32,706 nucleotides of DNA, taken from the IMG/VR virus record IMGVR_UViG_3300021364_000097, positions 1 to 32,706 of that record; one strand, 5' to 3'. Source of the stretch: a virus. Of this stretch, positions 1 through 5,700 are shown in pieces (positions within the stretch are counted from its first letter, which is position 1; each line of letters starts with the position of its first letter). The notes below the pieces were generated by a model. The model had not been told where the DNA came from. It did no database searches and was given only the letters and a program-made list of their open reading frames with translations. Both the position numbers and the translations under genes were made by a program.

Positions 1-8
1 CCCGCTCG

Positions 9-29
9 CATAAGTGTTAAATACTTATG
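9..29 (+). promoter_or_regulatory. Late-promoter-like TTAAATAC inside a short inverted repeat
   Basis: The bases GTTAAATAC at 16-24 resemble the T4-type late promoter (TATAAATA core) and lie about 25 bases before the first start codon. They sit inside a 7-base inverted repeat, CATAAGT (9-15) and ACTTATG (23-29). The promoter reading rests on similarity to the motifs at 2736 and 24497. It could also be the hairpin end of an upstream transcript. Confidence 0.4.
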
Positions 30-48
30 TGTAAATGCAAACAAAGGC

Positions 49-327
49 ATGTCTTTCAAAGGGTATGAGCTAGAGACAAAATATTGCTGGGTAGACAATA
101 CACCAGTCAAGATGTATTTTATTGCTGGTATGCCCTTTACATTCGATTCATTAGAAAAAGAAGACAAAGAGAATCAGTGGATACTAGCAGAATGTGCTAC
201 AAATCCAGAATTTACTCTAGATTATGTCTACTCAGCGTCTGATTATTTGATCATGGAAGAAGCACACCCATTATTGTTCAATGTACCTGTATTGAATCCT
301 GAGTTGATGCCCGATGAAACCGTTTGA
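49..327 (+). CDS. Conserved-looking hypothetical phage protein, 92 aa
   Basis: I do not recognise this 92-residue acidic protein. It is soluble, with no signal peptide or membrane segment, and has several aromatic residues (for example KYCW near residue 13 and MYF near residue 22). The ATG at 49 follows an AT-rich leader containing a late-promoter-like TTAAATAC. Its last codons overlap the start of the CpeT-like gene at 314 by 14 bases, so the two are probably translated from one message. A role linked to CpeT is possible only by position. Confidence 0.75.
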   Translation: MSFKGYELETKYCWVDNTPVKMYFIAGMPFTFDSLEKEDKENQWILAECATNPEFTLDYVYSASDYLIMEEAHPLLFNVPVLNPELMPDETV

Positions 328-841
328 AGATTGTCTGGAAGGACGTTTTAGTAATAAGTATCAAGCGATGAAGCAACCTACTAGGTATGCACACATCAAT
401 ATTGCACATGTTAGACTAGGTGATCATTTGTTTTATGGTGAGCAAGCATATGATTATAATCCTAGGCAACCATATCGTCAGTTCATTCTAAAAATACTCC
501 CTATCGGAGATGACTACATAGTACAGAACTACGAAGTTCAGGATCCTGAACAACACGTTGGTTGCAAGAATCTAGATATTCTTCGCGAAAAACCCTTGCA
601 AAGACGACTGGGTTGTGATATACTTTTTAAGTTGGACGGCGAGATGTACAAAGGTTCTCTCGCAGGCAAGGAATGTATAGTTCCATGGAGAGGTAAACAA
701 ACCTATCTCAAGAACCAAGTTGAACTCGGTGATGATTATTACTGGGTTTTAGATCAGGGATTCGACTTTGAAACCGATCGACAAGTTTGGGGAAGTGAGT
801 GGGGATTCTTGAAATTCTACCGAGAACGTGGTATAATTTGA
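314..841 (+). CDS. cpeT: CpeT-like phycobiliprotein lyase homologue (auxiliary metabolic gene)
   Basis: This 175-residue protein resembles CpeT/CpcT, bilin lyases that attach phycobilins to phycobiliprotein cysteines in cyanobacteria. Recognisable family features run in order: FSNKYQAM near residue 12, YAHINIAHVRL near 25, an EQAYDY motif near 43 followed by PYRQ, the GCD..F segment near 99, the TYLKNQVEL segment near 130, and the late D.GFD..T...VWGS.WG motif near 147-165. Length is close to that of the host family. Phage versions are known auxiliary metabolic genes, but their substrate is generally unproven, so lyase activity is inferred. The stop codon at 839-841 abuts the acceptor part of the tmRNA, so cpeT and the RNA block may share a transcript. 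Confidence 0.85.
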   Translation: MKPFEDCLEGRFSNKYQAMKQPTRYAHINIAHVRLGDHLFYGEQAYDYNPRQPYRQFILKILPIGDDYIVQNYEVQDPEQHVGCKNLDILREKPLQRRLGCDILFKLDGEMYKGSLAGKECIVPWRGKQTYLKNQVELGDDYYWVLDQGFDFETDRQVWGSEWGFLKFYRERGII

Positions 842-1019
842 GCATAGTCCTGATGGATGACTCTAAAAGACATGTAGGTGACGCCACCGACATTTCGGAC
901 AGGGGTTCGATTCCCCTCACTTCCACTTCATGGGGGTGCCATGGTCTCGACGGGGTATACGGAGCGTGACTGAAACCTGCTTGGATAAGCAACCAATAGA
1001 TGCAAAAACATCTGATGTC

Positions 1020-1073
1020 GCAGCGAACAATATCGTTGCATTCTCCCGCACTCGCGACCTCGCGACTGCCTGA
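1020..1073 (+). other. tmRNA proteolysis-tag reading frame (AANNIVAFSRTRDLATA)
   Basis: The resume codon is most likely GCA at 1020, preceded by GATGTC, much as GCA follows TAGTC in the E. coli tmRNA. Seventeen codons give AANNIVAFSRTRDLATA and then TGA at 1071. The core ANNIV.FSR matches marine Synechococcus and Prochlorococcus tags (ANNIVRFSR.. and ANKIVSFSR.. types), which supports both the RNA assignment and the host group. The C-terminus is odd: host tags end in hydrophobic-Ala-Ala (such as -VAA), whereas this ends in -LATA. Which of the two leading Ala codons is decoded first cannot be settled from sequence alone. Confidence 0.8.
1051..1066 (+). repeat. 8-base tandem duplication in the tmRNA tag frame
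   Basis: CTCGCGAC occurs twice back to back (1051-1058 and 1059-1066). Eight is not a multiple of three, so the duplication changes the reading frame of everything after it and determines the unusual -RDLATA ending of the tag. Confidence 0.9.
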
Positions 1074-1118
1074 ACGGAGATCGGGGTTAGGTTAGCCTTG
1101 TTACCCAAATAACCTATT

Positions 1119-1135
1119 GGGGGTGGGATACCCCC
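1119..1135 (+). other. Strong hairpin between tmRNA and tRNA-Thr
   Basis: GGGGGT (1119-1124) and ACCCCC (1130-1135) form a six-pair hairpin with loop GGGAT. No T tract follows and tRNA-Thr starts seven bases later, so this is more likely part of the tmRNA end or an RNA-processing signal than a terminator. Confidence 0.6.
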
Positions 1136-1141
1136 TCCCTC

Positions 1142-1213
1142 GCCCTTGTAGCTCAGTGGTAGAGCAGCTGTCTTGTAAACAGCAGGTCGTCTGTTCAAAT
1201 CAGATCGGGGGCT
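1142..1213 (+). tRNA. tRNA-Thr (anticodon UGU)
   Basis: A full cloverleaf folds by eye. Acceptor GCCCTTG pairs with CGGGGGC, the D arm is GCTC/GAGC, the anticodon stem is GCTGT/ACAGC with loop CTTGTAA (TGT), and the T arm is GTCTG/CAGAT with loop TTCAAAT. The discriminator is T1213 and no CCA is encoded. It reads ACA (and other ACN) codons, which are common in the AT-rich phage genes. It is the first of three tRNAs directly after the tmRNA. Confidence 0.95.
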
Positions 1214-1215
1214 TT

Positions 1216-1289
1216 GGGGAATTAGCTCAGTCTGGTAGAGCGCCTGCTTTGCAAGCAGGATGTCAGGAGTTCGAGTCTCCTATTCTCCA
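1216..1289 (+). tRNA. tRNA-Ala (anticodon UGC)
   Basis: Acceptor GGGGAAT pairs with ATTCTCC. The anticodon stem CCTGC/GCAGG carries loop TTTGCAA (TGC), and the T arm contains GGAGTTCGAGTCTCC. The discriminator is A1289 and no CCA is encoded. Only two bases separate it from tRNA-Thr. Alanine is also the amino acid charged on tmRNA, though that uses the tmRNA's own G.U-containing acceptor stem. Confidence 0.96.
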
Positions 1290-1312
1290 TTCGCTATTTG
1301 CGAATAGCGAAT
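1289..1312 (+). other. Perfect 10-bp hairpin between tRNA-Ala and tRNA-Asn
   Basis: ATTCGCTATT (1289-1298) and AATAGCGAAT (1303-1312) are exact reverse complements around the tetraloop TGCG. The first base is the discriminator of tRNA-Ala, so the hairpin starts where that tRNA ends. No T tract follows and another tRNA starts five bases later. An RNA-processing signal is more likely than a terminator. Confidence 0.75.
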
Positions 1313-1316
1313 ACAT

Positions 1317-1389
1317 TCCTCTATAGCTCAGTCGGTAGAGCGTCTGACTGTTAATCAGAATGTCCCTGGTTCGAGCCCAGGTGGAGGAG
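1317..1389 (+). tRNA. tRNA-Asn (anticodon GUU)
   Basis: Acceptor TCCTCTA pairs with TGGAGGA. The D arm is GCTC/GAGC, the anticodon stem TCTGA/TCAGA carries loop CTGTTAA (GTT), and the T arm is CCTGG/CCAGG with loop TTCGAGC. The discriminator is G1389 and no CCA is encoded. The next gene starts only two bases downstream, at 1392. Confidence 0.95.
1383..1387 (+). promoter_or_regulatory. Ribosome-binding site inside the tRNA-Asn acceptor stem
   Basis: GGAGG at 1383-1387 is a full Shine-Dalgarno match four bases before the ATG at 1392, and it also forms the 3' acceptor strand of tRNA-Asn. In the folded tRNA it is paired with TCCTC, and 3' processing of the tRNA would cut it from the message. Confidence 0.65.
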
Positions 1390-1391
1390 TT

Positions 1392-1823
1392 ATGAAAATA
1401 ATCAGAAATCACGTAAAATCTAGAGTCACTTGGGATGACGTGATTAAAAAAATTGATCTAGATTCAAGTCAAGACAGTAATACTCCACTTGTGTTGATAA
1501 TTAGTGATGATAGCATGTTGCCTTCACTTCAATTGAAGCATGGCGATCTTTCTAGTTTTCCTGGTAGTCTTCAAGATGCACTAGACGAATTAAATCCTGA
1601 AACTATGGATGTCTACGTCTCGTTTTCAAAAGTTTCTAAAATATTTCCTTTGCATACTGACCCATATGATGTTATAATAACTCAGATGCTAGGAGAAATT
1701 TCTTATGCATTTGAAGACCAATCTATACATACATTATATCCAGGTGATTCTATCTTCATCCCAGCTTTTGTACCACATAAGGCAGTTTTACATGGACCTA
1801 GAATTACACTAAGTTGTACTTAA
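1392..1823 (+). CDS. Cupin / JmjC-like protein, putative Fe(II) oxygenase
   Basis: This 143-residue protein has a cupin-type second half: LHTDPYD around residues 87-93 gives an HxD pair (H88, D90), followed by YPGDSIFIPAFVPHK with a distal histidine (H129). This resembles the iron site of cupin/JmjC-type oxygenases such as the cupin_4 (ROXA-like) group. The domain is short for that family, and no clear 2-oxoglutarate-binding residue stands out, so catalysis is inferred. The first 70 residues are polar and unassigned. It starts two bases after tRNA-Asn and its ribosome-binding site overlaps that tRNA. It could add to the many 2OG-Fe(II) oxygenases found later in the window. Confidence 0.6.
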   Translation: MKIIRNHVKSRVTWDDVIKKIDLDSSQDSNTPLVLIISDDSMLPSLQLKHGDLSSFPGSLQDALDELNPETMDVYVSFSKVSKIFPLHTDPYDVIITQMLGEISYAFEDQSIHTLYPGDSIFIPAFVPHKAVLHGPRITLSCT

Positions 1824-1829
1824 TTTATT

Positions 1830-2027
1830 ATGAACTACAAACCTTACAGTCAAGAGTGGCATAGATACAGGTATCTCAAGGAAGCAATCGATAAATACCT
1901 AGAAGATGGTATCGATCCCACTTTTATTATGGATGACCTTCGTGATATCCTTCACATTCGCTCTGAAGCAGCATATGCTGAGTTCCAACGGATCAACCAA
2001 CTAGAGCACTATCTCTCGGAAGAATAA
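1830..2027 (+). CDS. Hypothetical protein, 65 aa
   Basis: This is a small, charged, probably helical protein (MNYKPYSQEWHRYRYLKEA at the start) rich in Glu, Tyr and Arg. There is no signal peptide or metal-binding motif. It lies six bases after the cupin-like gene and one base before the next gene, so it is almost certainly co-transcribed with both. I do not recognise the family. Confidence 0.75.
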   Translation: MNYKPYSQEWHRYRYLKEAIDKYLEDGIDPTFIMDDLRDILHIRSEAAYAEFQRINQLEHYLSEE

Positions 2028-2028
2028 T

Positions 2029-2343
2029 ATGCTATCTACCAAATACAGACTAAGACTAGAATTTATCTGTAAAAAGATCGCAAACAAGGAGGAAGTCCAA
2101 TTAGAAGACATGATTTGGGCAGAAAAAATTGCTAAGTCATACACTACTGCTAGAGACTGGTTGAACAAAGCACGTCGTCAAGCTGCTCAAGATATTCAAG
2201 AGGGCAGTATGGATGATTTTATGAATAAGATGGGACTAGGAGACCCCGACCCATCTAATTACAAAACGGGGTTCAGCGGTGCAGATGAAATTGTAGATTG
2301 GTTCAAGCAAGATAAACCTGACGACTGGAGGCAACGTGACTGA
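2029..2343 (+). CDS. Hypothetical protein, 104 aa
   Basis: The N-terminal two thirds are helical and basic (YRLRLEFICKKIA; ARDWLNKARRQAA near residues 41-53). The C-terminal tail is acidic and contains GADEIVDWFKQD. I do not recognise a named family. The end of the gene overlaps the GTG start of the glutaredoxin-like gene by eight bases and supplies that gene's GGAGG ribosome-binding site, so the two are translationally coupled. Confidence 0.75.
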   Translation: MLSTKYRLRLEFICKKIANKEEVQLEDMIWAEKIAKSYTTARDWLNKARRQAAQDIQEGSMDDFMNKMGLGDPDPSNYKTGFSGADEIVDWFKQDKPDDWRQRD

Positions 2344-2578
2344 TACTGTCGTAATTTATAGTAATGGTAGTCAAGAGTGTGAACGCATGGGAATGCTTCT
2401 TAAATCTCTTGGTGGCGAGTACCATGAATATCATGTAGGAAAACATTTCACTCAGCATCAATTTGAATGTGAGTTTGGGAAAGAGGCAACATATCCACAA
2501 TGCGCTATCGGTAGACAACATATCGGTAGCATGAAAGAAACACTACAATACATGTCTAAAAAAGGATTATTCTTATGA
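2336..2578 (+). CDS. Glutaredoxin-like protein with a single active-site cysteine
   Basis: This 80-residue protein has a glutaredoxin/thioredoxin-fold layout: a starting strand VVIYSN, the active-site turn GSQEC at about residues 11-15, a helix, a TYPQCAIG segment near 53-60 where the cis-proline loop belongs, and a final IGSMKETLQYM helix. The usual CxxC is SxxC here because the first cysteine is replaced by serine. If it is active it would be a monothiol or non-canonical enzyme. The start is GTG at 2336, chosen because GGAGG lies just upstream. Glutaredoxin-like genes are common in T4-type cyanophages, where reduction of ribonucleotide reductase is the usual suggestion. That role is doubtful with one cysteine. 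Confidence 0.78.
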   Translation: MTDTVVIYSNGSQECERMGMLLKSLGGEYHEYHVGKHFTQHQFECEFGKEATYPQCAIGRQHIGSMKETLQYMSKKGLFL

Positions 2579-2730
2579 GCAAAACAATTAAACGTCAATT
2601 TGTAACCAAGTCTGGTGATACCTGGGAGTGGGAAGAGACTGAAGAAACTCGTAAAGCAGTAGCGAAACTGCATCAAACTATTCAATCTAATCTAGAGTCA
2701 ACTGCATCCGACTATGGAGTCGGTAAATAA
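2575..2730 (+). CDS. Hypothetical protein, 51 aa
   Basis: This short gene starts at the ATG overlapping the glutaredoxin-like stop (ATGA). The product begins MSKTIKRQFV and carries a GDTWEWEETEET stretch followed by an amphipathic helix. It has no membrane segment or cysteines. The ATGA overlap and unbroken frame support it as a real coupled gene. Function is unknown. Confidence 0.6.
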   Translation: MSKTIKRQFVTKSGDTWEWEETEETRKAVAKLHQTIQSNLESTASDYGVGK

Positions 2731-2735
2731 CTCTG

Positions 2736-2743
2736 ATAAATAA
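2736..2743 (+). promoter_or_regulatory. T4-late-like promoter ATAAATAA
   Basis: GATAAATAA lies about 40 bases before the giant structural gene, in the only intergenic gap in this stretch. It matches the core of T4-type late promoters (TATAAATA), recognised in T4 by gp55 with gp33 and the sliding clamp. A second, weaker GTAAATAA lies at 2723-2730. The position fits late expression of the virion genes that follow. Confidence 0.55.
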
Positions 2744-2782
2744 TCCGAGGACTAACAACACCAGTATTGGTAACACTGAATT

Positions 2783-5700
2783 ATGCCGCTAACTAGACTA
2801 GATAACCTGATTTCCAGTAAGACAGGTCGCTATCTCTACGTCTCTCCAGACGACTTTAATGCTAGTGATGAGCTAGACAATAGAGGTAACTCTCCAAATC
2901 GTCCATTCAAGACAATTCAGAGAGCATTTATTGAGGTAGCACGTTACTCGTACCTGCCTGGTATTGATAACGATAGATTCGATGAGTTCACCATCATGCT
3001 GATGCCTGGTGATCACTACATCGATAACCGTCCTGGTCCAGCGAATAATTCGACAACACCAGTATTCAGCTTTGATCAGTCAAACAATGCTTGGACAGAT
3101 TCTTCCCTCCTAGATCTATCTAATCCTAACAACGTTCTCTATCAGTTTAACGGCACTGAAGGTGGTTGTGTAGTTCCTCGTGGTTGTTCACTGGTTGGTT
3201 ATGACCTCCGTCGTACAATCATTCGTCCTCTATATGTTCCTGATCCTGCAGACAAAGAGCAGGCAAGAACATCAATGTTCAATGTAACTGGTGGCGCATA
3301 CATTTGGCAGTTCACAATCAAGGATGGAGATCTCACTACCAAGTCTCCTCTATATGATTCAAACACTGGTGTTGGTAAGGTTTACTATCGTAAAAATGAT
3401 AGTGCTAACCTAGCAATTCCTGAGTTCTCTCACCACAAGATCACTGTATTTGAGTACGCTCAAAAGACTGAACTTGAGATCTATTACGAGAAGATTGCTA
3501 AAGCATTTGCTGAGTATCAACCAACGATTGATGATGCAAATGAGTTTGGTGCAAAGATTCAAGAGACCAGAATCGTTGGTCCTTTGTCTGACCTCAGAAC
3601 GATTGATTCGATCAGAGTTACTGATTCCTCACCAGCAGGAACTGTTACTGTTCAGGTAACAACTAAGATTGCTCACGGTTACATTGAAGGACAGTACGTT
3701 GCTATTCAGGAAAATGGTCTAGATGACGCACTGAATGGTACGTTTGATGTTACTTCTCTCGACACCACTAACCGTAGAGTCTTTGAATTTGAATTAACAG
3801 GAACTGTTGCTGGTCTGGGTCTACAAAATAACCAGACATATACTACAGGTAATGGTCTATCGACCAACGCATATGTTCAGGCAGAAGTTGACTCTGTTGA
3901 GTCTGCATCTCCTTACATGTTTAACCTGTCGATTCGTTCGACTTGGGGTATCTGTGGTCTGTGGGCGAATGGTGCAAAAGCATCTGGATTTAAGTCCATG
4001 GTTTGCGCTCAGTATACGGGTGTTTCGTTGCAGAAAGACGACAGAGCATTCATTCGTTATGATAGATTCACTAACACATGGAACCAGGCATCTCTAAGTG
4101 ATGCTTTCGCAACCACACCTTATCATACTAAGGGTGATGCATACTGGAAGGATGACTGGAGAAACTTCCACATTCGTGCATCGAATGATTCATTTGTTCA
4201 GTGTGTTTCGATCTTCGCTGTTGGTTTCGCTGACCACTTCTTGATGGAGTCTGGTGGTGATATGTCCATCACCAACTCTAACTCTAACTTCGGTAACACA
4301 TCACTTCATGCTATCGGACACAAGGGTTACTCCTTCAATCAGGATAAGGGTGGATACATTTCAGATATTATCCCACCAGAAAGATTGATCGAATCTTCTG
4401 CTAACGAAGAAGAAGTTGATTACTATACCTGGGATGTTCAGGCATCTCGTGGTACAAATACCAAACTATATTTTGCAGGAACAGGAATCACAGATCCTAA
4501 GAAGCGTCCTGCTGCTACCATTAACGGATATAGAATTGGTGCAAAGTCTAATGATAAGATCTACGTTGAACTAGATCCTTATGCAGCAGGTTCGGGTAGA
4601 ACTACACCAACTGATGCTGTCTTTAATGCAACTCTGAGTCCATCAGGTTTCATCTCATATCCATCTTCGATGCAGATCCTCAACCCCACTACGGTGGTTG
4701 TTGATAACAAGAACCAGGATGCTGCTAACAGAATTGAAGACAACAAAGATCTGATTGCAGAAGAAGCATATGGATACATTACTACAAAGTATCCTGCACT
4801 TCTAACCAAGAATATCACCATCACTAAGTGTAAGCGAGATATTGGATATCTCCTTGATGCTATCATTGGTGACTTGAGACTTGGTGGTAACATCAATACT
4901 GTTCAGGCTGCTGAAGCATACTTCACTGGCGGACAACTCAACTACATTGATGGTGAGAAGTTTGAGACTATTGAAGGTTTTGAATATGCTCGTGACCTAG
5001 CAATCGCAGCGATGCGTAACTGGGACTTCCTACAAACAGGATGTACAGTTACTAATGGTTCTGCATATGTTACTGTTCCAACTACTGTCGGTCTATCAAT
5101 CGGCATGAAGGTTGAGGAATATACTGTAGTCAACTCTAACAACACAACTGTTGATACTAACAGTCTGACTACATCAAATATTCCTGCTAACACTTACATC
5201 AGAAACATTGTTAACTCAACAACTATCGAACTTGGTAGTGTTGTAAATGGTGTGAGAGCATACTTGACCACTGGTCAGGCAGTTAATGCGATTGGAACCA
5301 ATAGTAATGCGAAAATCCTCTTCAAGCTAGAAGATGATAATGGCGACCGTAAGGGTATTTGGTCAAGCGAAGAGGGTACAGTAGATACAACTATCACTCA
5401 AGACACAGTTTATCCTGAGTGTGCTACTACTGCATCTGCAATTCAATCTCTATTCGGTCAAGTTAAGACCATCCTTAACAATGGTATCAACCCTGTTGGT
5501 GATCGTTTTGCTGACGCATCTGATCTACTCCTAGCAAATAAAAACTACATCGCTGATGTAGCAGTTAAGGATATGGAAATCCAGTATCCTAACTTCAATG
5601 TTCCTGGTGGTAGCGTCAACTGTTTCGATGACGTTGTTGATGTTGTTGAAACAATTGCATATAATGTTAAGTATGGTTCAAACAACCAAGTATATGATGC

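Larger units (their letters stand above)
843..1117 (+). ncRNA. ssrA: Circularly permuted (two-piece) tmRNA
   Basis: The 3' (acceptor) half comes first. It has ACATTTCGGAC at 890-900, a T arm with stem AGGGG/CCCCT (901-905, 913-917) and loop TTCGATT, then acceptor strand CACTTCC (918-924) and discriminator A925. After only six bases (CTTCAT) the 5' half begins with GGGGGTG (932-938), which pairs with CACTTCC in seven pairs. Two of these are G.U, including the G3.U70 identity element for alanyl-tRNA synthetase. The hallmark TCTCGACGGGG lies at 946-955. Hairpins follow at 978-991 and 998-1013, then the tag frame at 1020-1073, then a hairpin TAGGTTA/TAACCTA at 1088-1116. This order (3' half, spacer, 5' half) is the permuted type of marine picocyanobacteria, in which the spacer is removed to leave two RNAs. 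No CCA is encoded. The outer ends (about 843 and 1117) are uncertain. Confidence 0.88.

Noticed and set aside
791-925. A tRNA with a long insert: GGAAGTG at 791-797 is an exact complement of CACTTCC at 918-924.
   Set aside because: The intervening sequence is the end of the CpeT-like coding region and has no D arm or anticodon arm. GGGGGTG at 932 explains the same acceptor strand with the tmRNA hallmark sequence. I judge the match at 791 coincidental.
1119-1135. GGGGGT/ACCCCC hairpin as a transcription terminator.
   Set aside because: No T tract follows and tRNA-Thr begins a few bases later, so a terminator here would cut off the tRNAs.
708-1198. Reverse-strand reading frames of about 93 codons across the tmRNA and tRNA-Thr.
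   Set aside because: They run antisense to well-supported RNA genes and have no ribosome site or family-like sequence.
1117-1326. A forward reading frame through the tRNAs.
   Set aside because: It translates tRNA sequence only; three cloverleaves account for these bases.
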